Shown here piece by piece: positions 8,833-17,535 of a DNA stretch of 64,000 bases. The notes beneath the pieces were generated by a model. The model was given only the letters and a program-made list of their open reading frames with translations, did not search any database and was not told the DNA's origin. The stretch comes from CAZFBA01 sp964517135. GTDB lineage: Bacteria; Cyanobacteriota; Vampirovibrionia; JBFMGH01. The translations under genes were made by a program, and so were the position numbers. How positions within the stretch are numbered: the first letter of the stretch is position 1; every line of letters begins with the position of its first letter. The stretch covers positions 124,001 to 188,000 of the forward strand of contig CAZFBA010000002.1 of assembly GCA_964517135.1 (NCBI GenBank). Reading direction: 5' to 3'.

Positions 8833-9495
8833 TACAGCTTCTTTATTGTCTGATTCTGCTCGTGTCTCTTCTAAATCTTTTGATTTAAAGCCGGTAAGCT
8901 CTTCTATTGCTTCAAGCCATTGTGTTTTCATTTCTTCTGGCTTTAATGTATAGTCAATAGGCTTGCCAATCTTTACGGTGATTGGTCCCCTTTTTGTTGA
9001 TGACCCTACAATGCCCAGTGGGAGTACTCTTGTTTTGGTGGTCTTTGCTAAATAACTTATTCCTTCGTGTATTTTTCCTATAGAACCTTCTGTTCCACGT
9101 GTGCCTTCAGGGAATAGTGATACATGCCATCCTTTTTGAATTATGCCTTTAGCTGTTTTAATGGTTGAAATCTCTAATTTCTTTCTGTCTACAGCAAAGG
9201 CTCCATACATTAAGATGAATTGTTTTAAAACAGGAATCTGGAAGAGTTCTTCTTTTGCCATATAGGCAACAGGTGCTAATGTAGTTAATGATATAATTGT
9301 AGGATCAAAGTATGAAAGGTGATTTGATGCAATCAGAAGGTTTTCTCCTTTAGGTATATTTTCTCTTCCATATATTTTAATCCTGAACCATATCTTATAA
9401 AAAGGATACAGGAAAAAATAAATTGTTATATAGTGTGGTATCTTTCTTAACCAGTTATATGTATTGATATTTTTTTTAGAATACTTGCTTGCCAT
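8818..9495 (-). CDS. plsC: 1-acyl-sn-glycerol-3-phosphate acyltransferase
   Basis: 225 aa, usual for PlsC. It transfers an acyl group to the sn-2 position of lysophosphatidic acid, at the inner membrane face. The HX4D motif is NHLSYFDPTII (~residue 57) and the second motif is LFPEGTRG (~126). A hydrophobic stretch precedes the first motif (ITIYFFLYPFYKIWF). The start at 9495 lies 20 bp inside the end of aroA, on the same strand, so the two are translationally coupled. The 3' end overlaps the end of nnr. Confidence 0.9.
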   Translation of the reverse strand: MASKYSKKNINTYNWLRKIPHYITIYFFLYPFYKIWFRIKIYGRENIPKGENLLIASNHLSYFDPTIISLTTLAPVAYMAKEELFQIPVLKQFILMYGAFAVDRKKLEISTIKTAKGIIQKGWHVSLFPEGTRGTEGSIGKIHEGISYLAKTTKTRVLPLGIVGSSTKRGPITVKIGKPIDYTLKPEEMKTQWLEAIEELTGFKSKDLEETRAESDNKEAVLQNS

Positions 9496-10801
9496 ATTCT
9501 TTTTCTCTTAAATCTGTTAAAATCATACCAAATTCAGGGAATGAAATTTTTATCCAGCTGGCGTTTTCAATAGTTACCGGGTTTTTAGCAGCCAGAGAAG
9601 CTATAGACAAAGCCATTGCTATTCTATGATCAAAGTGACTATTGCACATACAGCCGCCATCGATTTGTTCTTTTCCATTAATAATAAGCCCGTCTTCAGT
9701 TTCGGTGATATCAACTCCCATTTTTTTAAGTTCAGTAGATGTAGCTTTAAGCCGGTCAGATTCTTTATGTCGGAGGTCCTGGGCGTCTTTGATGACAGTA
9801 TTGCCTTCGGCGAGGGCAGCTGCAACAGCTATGATAGGTATTTCATCAATAAGAGTAGGTATTATTTCTCCTTCAATAGTTATGCCTTTAAGGTTTGATG
9901 ATTTTACAATGATATCTCCAACAGCTTCTCCGCAGGTTTCTCGTTCATTTTCAAGTACGATATCAGCTCCCATTCTGGTTAATACAGATATTAGACCAGT
10001 TCTTGTAGGGTTGATACCGACATTTGTAAGTCTTATTTCAGATCCTTCTATTATTGTTGCAGCAACAATAAAGAATGATGCAGAAGATATGTCTCCTGGT
10101 ATCTTAATTTCTTTAGGTTGAAGTTCTGTTTGGCCTGTTATTTCAATTGTTAAACCGTCAACTTTTATATCGACACCCAGGTATTTTAGGAATCTTTCAG
10201 TATGATCACGTGATTTTGCAGGTTCTATAATTCTTGAAGTGCCATTAGCATATAGCGAAGCCAGTAAAATAGCTGATTTAACCTGTGCTGATGCCAGAGG
10301 CATACTATATTCTATTGCATTTAGGTTTCCACCACAGGTTGTAATAGGTGCAACAGTGTTATTTTTGCGTGCATTAATCTGGGCTCCCATCATTTTCAGA
10401 GGCTTTATTACCCTTCCCATAGGTCTGTTTCTAAGGCTTTCATCACCTGTTAGAACACTGTAAAATGACTGACCGGCTAGTATACCCATTATCAGTCTCA
10501 TTGTTGTACCAGAATTTCCTGCATCCAGTATAAATTCTGGCTCTCTAAGTCCTTTTAATCCTTTGCCATTTACCAGTAAAGTTGATGAAGTTATAAATTC
10601 TATTTCTGCGCCTAGACTTTGCAGTATATTTACAGTGTTACGGCAGTCTGCACCAGAAGAAAAGTTCTTGATGTGAAGTTTACCATCGCATATAGCACCC
10701 AGTATGGCTGCTCTATGAGATAATGATTTATCTGATGGTATTTCAACAGAGCCTTTCAGGGGTGAATTGGCGGGTATGATGTTTAATGTATCTATCGTCA
10801 C
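9476..10801 (-). CDS. aroA: 3-phosphoshikimate 1-carboxyvinyltransferase (EPSP synthase)
   Basis: 441 aa. It makes EPSP from shikimate-3-phosphate and PEP in the chorismate pathway. Signature motifs: GSVEIPSDKSLSHRAAI (N-terminal substrate-binding), LDAGNSGTTMRLIMGIL, RPMGRVIKPLKMMGA, and C-terminal DLRHKESDRLKA and FDHRIAMALSI. GTG start at 10801, with a GAGG motif about 11 nt upstream. Length and motifs are complete. Confidence 0.96.
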   Translation of the reverse strand: MTIDTLNIIPANSPLKGSVEIPSDKSLSHRAAILGAICDGKLHIKNFSSGADCRNTVNILQSLGAEIEFITSSTLLVNGKGLKGLREPEFILDAGNSGTTMRLIMGILAGQSFYSVLTGDESLRNRPMGRVIKPLKMMGAQINARKNNTVAPITTCGGNLNAIEYSMPLASAQVKSAILLASLYANGTSRIIEPAKSRDHTERFLKYLGVDIKVDGLTIEITGQTELQPKEIKIPGDISSASFFIVAATIIEGSEIRLTNVGINPTRTGLISVLTRMGADIVLENERETCGEAVGDIIVKSSNLKGITIEGEIIPTLIDEIPIIAVAAALAEGNTVIKDAQDLRHKESDRLKATSTELKKMGVDITETEDGLIINGKEQIDGGCMCNSHFDHRIAMALSIASLAAKNPVTIENASWIKISFPEFGMILTDLREKEYGKQVF

Positions 10802-11187
10802 GTTATTCTATGCCTCAAATTCTCTGTATTAAATGTTAATCGGTGATTTATTTAATAGTTTGGCCTTGGTTGCCCTTATTTTAAGCTAAAAGAATATCTC
10901 TGTCTATTCATTTGAAAAAAAAGATAACAAAATGAATTAAATCTGTAAATTGTTGTTACAAAAGAGTTATCACTATTGTATGGCGTATATTCTGGTAAAA
11001 ATTTGTAAAAAAAATCTTATGTGCTCTTTTAAACAGAGTCATGCTATACAATAATACCAATTGAAAGCTGTTTTTTATAGAAATCAGATAGTTTTCAAAT
11101 TTTAAGCCCTAAAAACGCCATGTTGTTGACAGTAGATAATATTAGGGCTATTATTTAGTTCTGAATTAGACCAAAAAGGTAAGAAAA
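10802..11187. other. Spacer between divergent aroA and rpmG
   Basis: 386 bp without a coding frame. It contains the rpmG-operon promoter (11126-11154) and, on the aroA side, an AT-rich stretch with no clear second promoter. Confidence 0.5.
11126..11154 (+). promoter_or_regulatory. Sigma-70 promoter of the rpmG-trnW-secE-nusG-rplKA operon
   Basis: TTGACA (11126-11131), 17-bp spacer, TATTAT (11149-11154), 34 nt before the rpmG ATG. Confidence 0.65.
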
Positions 11188-11355
11188 ATGGCTGCTAAAA
11201 AAGAAAATAGAGTAGTAATTACTTTAGCTTGCGAAGATTGCAAACGCCGTAATTATTCTACGATGAAGAATAAAAAGAATACTTCAGGTCGTTTATCCGT
11301 TAAGAAGTATTGTCCCTTTGATAAAAGGCATACAGTACATAAAGAAACAAAGTAA
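11188..11355 (+). CDS. rpmG: 50S ribosomal protein L33
   Basis: 55 aa (MAAKKENRVVITLACEDCKR, NYSTMKNKKNTSGRL, KKYCPFDKRHTVHKETK). The zinc-ribbon type has CxxC twice. Here the first pair is intact (CEDC) but the second reads CPFD, so only three cysteines remain, with Asp or His as a possible fourth ligand. It is the first gene of the operon, followed after 11 bp by tRNA-Trp, a common bacterial order. Confidence 0.93.
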   Translation: MAAKKENRVVITLACEDCKRRNYSTMKNKKNTSGRLSVKKYCPFDKRHTVHKETK

Positions 11356-11366
11356 TAACCCTGCAG

Positions 11367-11439
11367 GCGTCCTTAGTTCAGTTGGTAGAACGTCGGTCTC
11401 CAAAACCGAATGTCGGGGGTTCGAGTCCTCCAGGGCGCG
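11367..11439 (+). tRNA. trnW: tRNA-Trp (anticodon CCA)
   Basis: 73 nt fold completely. The acceptor arm GCGTCCT pairs with AGGGCGC (one G-U); the anticodon stem TCGGT/ACCGA encloses loop CTCCAAA, giving CCA; the T arm is GGGGG/CCTCC with TTCGAGT. Discriminator G. The 3' CCA is not encoded. It sits between rpmG and secE. Confidence 0.95.
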
Positions 11440-11478
11440 ATCCTTTGTGTAGAATGATAAAATCAAGGTAAAATAACT

Positions 11479-11739
11479 GTGGTAGCGAAAAGTAATAATT
11501 CTCAATCAATCAGTAAAAAGCAAAAGAAAGATAAAGTGCAGGAGGTTTCTTTTCCGGAGCAAGTTGTAACTTATTTTAAAGGTGTGCGTTCAGAGTGGCA
11601 TAAAGTTACATGGCCGGATAGACAACAAATATTAAGGGAAACTTTAGTAGTCATCGCTGTTACTATTTTTGTTACGGTTTTGATCTATCTAATAGACATC
11701 ATTTTAAGATTTCTACTGGGGTTTATTACGGTTAATTAA
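11479..11739 (+). CDS. secE: Preprotein translocase subunit SecE
   Basis: 86 aa with a single C-terminal membrane helix (~residues 56-80). The conserved SecE amphipathic motif is VRSEWHKVTWPDRQQI. It stabilises SecY in the SecYEG channel. GTG start at 11479 with AAGG upstream. Followed by nusG after 9 bp, the standard order. Confidence 0.95.
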   Translation: MVAKSNNSQSISKKQKKDKVQEVSFPEQVVTYFKGVRSEWHKVTWPDRQQILRETLVVIAVTIFVTVLIYLIDIILRFLLGFITVN

Positions 11740-11748
11740 TAGATAGGT

Positions 11749-12516
11749 ATGAGCATGGTAGAAGAAGAATTAAAGAAAGATCAGCAAGAAAACATAGTTG
11801 ATGATATAAATGATCAGTCTGACCTGGATAATACACTAGTAGATGATGCTGAAAGCCGTTCAGATCAGGATGAAATGCTTGAAGAAGAATTCTCTGAATC
11901 TCCAGATGCTTTTGAAGAACCAGATTTAGAGGCCAAGGATAAAAAGTTTAAAGAAGAGGCTAAAGAAGCCAGAGAGAAAAAAGAAAAACCTAAAAAGAAG
12001 CGCTGGTACGTTGTTCATACGTATTCAGGGCATGAAAATAAAGTAAAAGTCAATCTTGAGAAACGGACAGAATTTATGAATATGGGGCACAAGATTTTTC
12101 GTGTCGAAGTGCCTGAAAAAACTGTTTCTAAAGTTAAAGACGGAAAACGGGTTGACAGAGAAGAAAGACTGTTCCCGGGTTATGTTCTGGTAGAAATGAT
12201 TATGGATGATGATAGCTGGTATGTTGTCAGACATACTCCTGGAGTTACCAAATTTGTCGGTGCTGCCAGAAAACCAATACCTGCAAGAGATTCTGAAATA
12301 AAGAAAATTCTGCGTCGCTCACAGACGAAAGTCTCTAAAGTAGAGATTGATATACAGGTGGGTGATAAAGTAAGAATCATTAGCGGGCCTTTTGCTGATT
12401 TTGTTGGTGATGTTACTGAAGTATACCCGGATAAAGAGAAGTTACGTGCGAATGTTTCTATATTTGGCAGGGATACCCCTGTTGAATTAGAATACAGTCA
12501 AATACAAAAAGTCTAA
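11749..12516 (+). CDS. nusG: Transcription termination/antitermination factor NusG with acidic N-terminal extension
   Basis: 255 aa, longer than the usual ~180. Residues 1 to ~84 are a Glu/Asp-rich then Lys-rich extension. The NusG NGN domain begins at KKRWYVVHTYSGHENKV and includes RLFPGYVLVEM and TPGVTKFVG; the C-terminal KOW domain is VGDKVRIISGPFADFVGDV. It binds RNA polymerase and links it to Rho or the ribosome. ATG 11749 is listed; ATG 11755 is an equal candidate. Confidence 0.95.
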   Translation: MSMVEEELKKDQQENIVDDINDQSDLDNTLVDDAESRSDQDEMLEEEFSESPDAFEEPDLEAKDKKFKEEAKEAREKKEKPKKKRWYVVHTYSGHENKVKVNLEKRTEFMNMGHKIFRVEVPEKTVSKVKDGKRVDREERLFPGYVLVEMIMDDDSWYVVRHTPGVTKFVGAARKPIPARDSEIKKILRRSQTKVSKVEIDIQVGDKVRIISGPFADFVGDVTEVYPDKEKLRANVSIFGRDTPVELEYSQIQKV

Positions 12517-12541
12517 GCTGATTTAGGAAGGAATAAAAACC

Positions 12542-12967
12542 GTGGCTAAAAAAGTACTGGCTAAAATAAAATTACAAATAGATGCAGGTAAAGCAAATCC
12601 ATCTCCGCCAATTGGCCCTGCCCTGGGTCAGCACGGTGTAAACATAATGGATTTCTGTAAACAGTATAATGCTAAAACACAGGATCAAGCAGGCAGTGTT
12701 ATACCGGTTGAAATAACTGTTTTTGAGGATAGGTCATTTACTTTTATCCTTAAAACTCCGCCTGCTGCCGTTTTAATAAGAAAGTATGCCGGCCTTGAAA
12801 AAGGATCTTCCAGACCAAATACAGAGAAAGTCGGCAAACTGACCAAAGCACAGGTGGCAGAAATAGCTAAAATTAAAATGCCTGACCTTAATGCTACAAC
12901 TCAAGAGGCTGCCGAGCAAATGATCCTTGGTACAGCAAGAAGTATGGGCGTAACACTAGCAGAATAG
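12542..12967 (+). CDS. rplK: 50S ribosomal protein L11
   Basis: 141 aa, family length. Motifs: KIKLQIDAGKANPSPPIGPA, LGQHGVNIMDFCK, TPPAAVLIRKYAG and the C-terminal MPDLNATTQEAAEQMI. GTG start with GGAAGGA upstream. It belongs to the GTPase-associated centre, with rplA 46 bp downstream. Confidence 0.97.
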   Translation: MAKKVLAKIKLQIDAGKANPSPPIGPALGQHGVNIMDFCKQYNAKTQDQAGSVIPVEITVFEDRSFTFILKTPPAAVLIRKYAGLEKGSSRPNTEKVGKLTKAQVAEIAKIKMPDLNATTQEAAEQMILGTARSMGVTLAE

Positions 12968-13013
12968 CTATAATAAGGGGAGTCGTAAGGCGTTAATACC
13001 CTGAGGAGGAAAG

Positions 13014-13742
13014 ATGTCTAAATTAACAAAAAGAAAACAGGTAATACTGGAACTTCTGGAAGAAGTTGAACAGCCATGTAACCCTTTAGATGCTATTAAA
13101 TCTTTGAGAGCAATCAGTGAAAAGGTTTCAAAATTTGATGAAACAGTTGAAGTGCATATGCGTCTCGGTATAAATGTTAAGCATGCTGATCAGCAGGTAA
13201 GAAGTACCGTCGTCCTGCCTGAAGGAACCGGTAAGGTGATACGTGTAGCCGTTGTAGCAAAAGGTGAAAAGGTTAAAGATGCTGAAGCTGCAGGCGCTGA
13301 TGTCTCGGGTGGAGAAGATCTGATCGAAAAAATTAAAGAAGGTTTCCTTGACTTTGATACTTTGATCGCTACACCGGATATTATGGGTCAGCTCAGTAAA
13401 TTAGGTAGAGTTCTGGGGCCTAAAGGCCTTATGCCCAGTCCAAAAACAGGAACTCTAACTTTTGAAATAGCAAAAGCTGTTAAAGATGCCAAGGCCGGTA
13501 AAGTCGAGTTTAGAGCCGATAAACAGGGTATGATCCACGTACCTATAGGAAAAATGAGTTTTACCGATGATTCTTTAATCAAAAACTTTGCTGCTTTAAC
13601 AGATGCTGTTATCAGGGTTAAGCCATCAGCAGCCAAAGGTACCTACATGAAAACGGTTTATCTCACAACTACAATGGGCCCCGGTATTAAAATCGAGACA
13701 AACCAGCTGGCAAATGAAATTAAGCAATATTTAATTACTTAA
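13014..13742 (+). CDS. rplA: 50S ribosomal protein L1
   Basis: 242 aa. Motifs: FDETVEVHMRLGINVKHADQ, GRVLGPKGLMPSPKTGT, GKVEFRADKQGMIHVPIGK and TYMKTVYLTTTMGPGIKI. Strong ribosome binding site GAGGAGG. It forms the L1 stalk and usually autoregulates rplKA. It is the last plus-strand gene before the inserted sugar module and is followed by a terminator hairpin. Confidence 0.97.
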   Translation: MSKLTKRKQVILELLEEVEQPCNPLDAIKSLRAISEKVSKFDETVEVHMRLGINVKHADQQVRSTVVLPEGTGKVIRVAVVAKGEKVKDAEAAGADVSGGEDLIEKIKEGFLDFDTLIATPDIMGQLSKLGRVLGPKGLMPSPKTGTLTFEIAKAVKDAKAGKVEFRADKQGMIHVPIGKMSFTDDSLIKNFAALTDAVIRVKPSAAKGTYMKTVYLTTTMGPGIKIETNQLANEIKQYLIT

Positions 13743-13768
13743 AATTAATACATATGTGTTGTTTGCTG

Positions 13769-13793
13769 AAAGGCTGCCATAATAGCAGTCTTT
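13769..13793 (+). terminator. Hairpin after rplA
   Basis: AAAGGCTGC pairs with GCAGTCTTT (one G-T) around a short loop; the tail CTTGCTG is only moderately T-rich. It lies between the convergent ends of rplA and the transporter gene. Confidence 0.5.
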
Positions 13794-13817
13794 CTTGCTG
13801 GTTTCAGGAACTATAAG

Positions 13818-15863
13818 CTATGAATTGATCCCGGTATTCTTCTTTTTAAAGTGTTTATAAAGGATGCACTGTTCATCTTTTATGAATTGGAAGGCTATAA
13901 TGGATAATAGTATGGATCCGGCACCGACTAAAAAGGCTATTGACCAGTTATGTGTTTCTCCAAGCGGTGTCATCATTGGTAACTGTGATATTATCCATCC
14001 TACAATGGTTGCAGATATGAGTTGTGGCCCTGCTATGAATAGGTTAAATATACCCATAAAGGCACCTTCTTCACCTTCGACCATGTGATCACATAGATAT
14101 GAGTAAGGTATTGACAGTATAGTTGCCCAGGCCACGCCGGCGAAAGCCATCATCGTTATAACTCCTGTGTGACTTTGTACCAGTGGTGCGCATGCAAAGG
14201 CACCAACCATGAAAAGCAATGATACAGAATAGACAATCTTTTTACCTGTTCGTAAACAAATGTATCCTATAGGTATTGACAGGATAAGGCTTATCAGATT
14301 AAAGGCTACCAGGCCTGATTGAGCTGTATTTGTTGCTTCAAGATCCAGTATTCTGATTTTTCTGTAGTTATCTATTGTGAGAAACTTTTTAAATATGGCT
14401 GGCAGGGTTGTTATTGAATCTTTCTGGTATTTGAAGATCTGTTTTTTGACTAATTTTTCACTGATTTTTTCCTTCATCTCTTTTTCTAGCGTTCTGTTCA
14501 TTGTTGAAAGTTTCTGAAGATCACTGGATTCGCTTTCAAAATTTATTTTTCCTGCCAAAGTAATATTATTATTTTTAAAAGTGTTGCTCAGTGCTGAATA
14601 TTGGATTAGCATTGTTTGGTAGTCGAAAAGTTCTTTTGCTTCAACTAGATTCAGAAGACTTTTTTGTGTTTTATTGTCCAGAGTTGATGTTTGTATCTTA
14701 TTGGTGAGTGTAGATTTTTCAGTGGACTTTTTAGCCAGAGATTTAATTTCTTGTCGGTACTTATTCTGGTAGATTTCAGGATCGGTTAATAATCCTTTTA
14801 TCAGTATATTAAGCTCTTTATTATGATTATTAAGTGTTGTTTCTTCTGAATTAATCATTTTACGTTGCGTTTCTGATATTTTGCCTTTTGATAGAGTGGT
14901 TTTGATAGTTTGTTTTACATCAGGTACATTATTGAATCTGTTTGTTATGGTGTTTAACTGCTTAAAAGTATTATCTGACAGCTTATCAGATGAATTGATC
15001 TCGTTAATTATCGGGTTTAAAGTTTCATATTGGTGTTCAATTTGTTTATATTCTTTAGTAGATAGATCTGGTATGTGGTATACATAGTGAACTGTATATG
15101 GCGTAAGGTATATGAACATACACATGATACCCATCCATGTTAATAGCTGTATCAGGCATATTTTATGTATCTCTCTATCAGCTTTGAGAAACTTTTTATA
15201 GAATGTTAATATTGATTCTTTTTTCTTTGAGTCTTGAATAGCTTTTGATTTTGGATATTCTCTTATTGTTAGTGAAGTATATATAATGAAGAATAGGAAA
15301 GCAATAGCAGCCATTATGTATTGCTGGCCAATAGTCATCTGAATATCGAAAAAACGGAGGATTGGTGCTACTGAAAGAGCGATAACGCTTCCTGCGCCGA
15401 AGGCAAAGTTTATATAAGCGTTGGCTACAGGGTGCTGCTCAGGTGGAACGTTATCAGGCACAAGGGCTCTGTATGGGCCCTGTGAGATATTTACGCATGC
15501 GTCGATGATCCATATGAAGAGAACAGCGACCCATAGATAAGGCGAAAAGGGGAAGAATATAAGTGCTATAGCTCCTAAAAATGCACCAACAAGCAGAAAT
15601 GGTCGTCTTCTGCCTATTCGTGTCCAGGTTTTATCTGATATAGCCCCTACTATTGGTTGTACCAGCAAGCCTGTAATTGGTCCTGCACACCATATAAGGC
15701 CATATAAAAATGGGTTGGCTCCTAGTGGTTCTAAGACTCTGTTAGATAGTGCTATTTGCATGCTCCATGTGAACTGGATACCTATGATGCCAGCACATAA
15801 ATTAAAGAGTTGAAAAGTTGTTAGACGTGGAAGCCTGGTTTCTTTCTCCTTAGAATCGCTCAT
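13818..15863 (-). CDS. MFS sugar transporter (GPH/SLC45-like) with a ~240-residue cytoplasmic insert
   Basis: 681 aa, about 200 more than usual. The first half resembles sucrose/maltose-proton symporters (TTFQLFNLCAGIIGIQFTWS, GLLVQPIVGAISD, RIGRRRPFLLVGA, WIIDACVNISQGPYRALVPD). About seven helices run up to residue ~262. Residues ~268-505 are a Lys/Glu/Asn/Thr-rich, helix-forming insert with no membrane segments, then helices resume (GLVAFNLISLILSIPIGYI and SIPYSYLCDHMVEGEEGAFMG). It faces the two glycosidase genes with the same orientation, so uptake of maltose, trehalose or another alpha-glucoside is likely; the substrate is inference. The insert sits between the two six-helix bundles, where MFS proteins have their central loop. 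Confidence 0.8.
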   Translation of the reverse strand: MSDSKEKETRLPRLTTFQLFNLCAGIIGIQFTWSMQIALSNRVLEPLGANPFLYGLIWCAGPITGLLVQPIVGAISDKTWTRIGRRRPFLLVGAFLGAIALIFFPFSPYLWVAVLFIWIIDACVNISQGPYRALVPDNVPPEQHPVANAYINFAFGAGSVIALSVAPILRFFDIQMTIGQQYIMAAIAFLFFIIYTSLTIREYPKSKAIQDSKKKESILTFYKKFLKADREIHKICLIQLLTWMGIMCMFIYLTPYTVHYVYHIPDLSTKEYKQIEHQYETLNPIINEINSSDKLSDNTFKQLNTITNRFNNVPDVKQTIKTTLSKGKISETQRKMINSEETTLNNHNKELNILIKGLLTDPEIYQNKYRQEIKSLAKKSTEKSTLTNKIQTSTLDNKTQKSLLNLVEAKELFDYQTMLIQYSALSNTFKNNNITLAGKINFESESSDLQKLSTMNRTLEKEMKEKISEKLVKKQIFKYQKDSITTLPAIFKKFLTIDNYRKIRILDLEATNTAQSGLVAFNLISLILSIPIGYICLRTGKKIVYSVSLLFMVGAFACAPLVQSHTGVITMMAFAGVAWATILSIPYSYLCDHMVEGEEGAFMGIFNLFIAGPQLISATIVGWIISQLPMMTPLGETHNWSIAFLVGAGSILLSIIAFQFIKDEQCILYKHFKKKNTGINS

Positions 15864-16024
15864 TTTAAAAATTACCTTCTGGTTACTTTTTTACAGAGGG
15901 CTTTTTGTTTATGCCCATAACGAAATCTATTTTATATTCCTTATTAACACTAACACCTGCTGTTCTGGAATGAAAGTAAGCTTGTTGAGAAATTTACATT
16001 TTTATTCAATAGTGTTAAAACACT

Positions 16025-17371
16025 TTATTCAAGGTAGAAAAAAGGTTTTTGTGTATCTTTAAAAACTTCCAGTGCCATAAGGTAGGTTGCTGCGCTCCAT
16101 GTTTGATTAGCGTTAGAGATATTTTCTACGAATTGACCGCTATTCCCATCTACCCATTCGGGCATGTTATCTTTTAAGCTTTCTGTAATTACTTTAAGCT
16201 TTTCGTATGCGTCTTTAGTGTTCTTGTTTTTTATTAGAATAGTTATGTATATGTTTCCGATGAATGGCCAGATCCCGCAGTTCTGGTAATAATATGGATC
16301 GGAGGTTTCATCGGCTGGTACTAGCTCTTGCAGTTCATATTTTGATAGTGCTGGCCATAGTATCTTCATTGGATATGGCTTATCAATATCGTTTATTTCT
16401 ATATAATTTAGTATTTGTTCAGTTTCTTTATCTGTTGTAATACCAAATGCTATAGCCATGAGGTTGGCAAGACTGTCAAACCTGTAATCATAATAGCCTG
16501 TTCTGACTGATGCTATAAAATAGCCACTATTTTTGAGTGTTCCTCTGTGTTCACTTTCTGTTGTTTTGATGTTAAAGGGGTTTTTCTGTCTGTATGAAAA
16601 TTCATCGTTGCGGTGAAAGCTTTTTGGTATTATGGTATTTAACTTATCCAGTTTTGTCTGGTTGATCCAGAAGTATTCTTTAATAAGAGCTTTAATTTTA
16701 GAGGCATAATCCTGGTATATTTTTCTGCTATCCTCAGAAAAAAACTCTTTAAGGTCTGAAGCAATTCGTAAAGCTCCGTAGAGTAAGACCTGGTTATATG
16801 CAACATATCCATAAAGCTTGTGCGGCCTGTCAATATGAGTAGTACAGTCTATTGAAGCTATAAGAGGACATGGATCAAACAGATTATTTTCTATTGAAAG
16901 GTTTAATGCGGCTTTATAGGCGGTTTTGATATTGTCATAAAAATCTTTGTTACTGGTTTTTTTAAGAAATTCACCAGTTAGAATCAGGTAAAGAAGAGTT
17001 GAATCGATAGAATGTATATGTCCTATAGTACTGGTTGTACCTTCAATAAGGTTATCGTTATCTGGATTAATAGAAATAGGAACTCTTCCACACTGGTTAA
17101 TTTTTTTTGATAACATCAGGAGGTAGTTTTCAGGATGTTCGTACGTTCCTGCTGTCAGGTCATACAGCAAAGAGTATATGTTATCCCTTGTCCATAAAAA
17201 CTTATAGTCAGGATGTTTGATTTCACTAGTACCTAGTGCCATATATCCCTGAAAATTACCGTTTTTAGTGAAGATAGTTGCATTATTTAAAACCTCTCTC
17301 GCTTTTTGTGCTGTTTTATCAAATATACTAAGGTCTAGATGCTTTGTATAATGCTTATATTGTCTGTTCAA
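16025..17371 (-). CDS. Cytoplasmic (alpha/alpha)6-barrel glycoside hydrolase (glycogen-debranching/invertase-like)
   Basis: 448 aa, no signal peptide. Motifs of the six-hairpin glycosidase superfamily: FLWTRDNIYSLLYDL (~residue 80; Arg-Asp of the active site), a GHIHSIDSTLLYLILTGE segment, YDYRFDSLANLMAIAFG, PYYYQNCGIWPFIGNIYI and, near the end, ANQTWSAATYLMALE. This fits amylo-alpha-1,6-glucosidase/GH100/GH63-type enzymes; I cannot settle the family. It lies between the transporter and a trehalose-synthase-like GH13 gene with 160-bp spacers, so it probably hydrolyses imported oligosaccharides. Confidence 0.65.
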   Translation of the reverse strand: MNRQYKHYTKHLDLSIFDKTAQKAREVLNNATIFTKNGNFQGYMALGTSEIKHPDYKFLWTRDNIYSLLYDLTAGTYEHPENYLLMLSKKINQCGRVPISINPDNDNLIEGTTSTIGHIHSIDSTLLYLILTGEFLKKTSNKDFYDNIKTAYKAALNLSIENNLFDPCPLIASIDCTTHIDRPHKLYGYVAYNQVLLYGALRIASDLKEFFSEDSRKIYQDYASKIKALIKEYFWINQTKLDKLNTIIPKSFHRNDEFSYRQKNPFNIKTTESEHRGTLKNSGYFIASVRTGYYDYRFDSLANLMAIAFGITTDKETEQILNYIEINDIDKPYPMKILWPALSKYELQELVPADETSDPYYYQNCGIWPFIGNIYITILIKNKNTKDAYEKLKVITESLKDNMPEWVDGNSGQFVENISNANQTWSAATYLMALEVFKDTQKPFFYLE

Positions 17372-17477
17372 ATTTCAAATCTCCTTTATTTAAAGGTCTT
17401 TATGATCTTATCAGGTGTTTTCATTGATTAATATAATTCACTATCTTACCATAATTTATGAATAATATTAATAATAG

Positions 17478-17509
17478 AGCCTCCTTCATCTGTAAATCAG
17501 GAGGCTTTT
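17478..17509. terminator. Hairpin between the two glycosidase genes
   Basis: AGCCTCCT (17478-17485) pairs perfectly with AGGAGGCT (17499-17506), with TTTC following on the plus strand and an AT-rich tail on the minus strand. It lies downstream of the GH13 gene. Confidence 0.55.
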
Positions 17510-17535
17510 CTTATTATAACCCTCATTTGCAGAAA

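Noticed and set aside
9642..10121. Plus-strand 159-aa open frame
   Set aside because: Shadow of aroA, which is complete and conserved on the minus strand.
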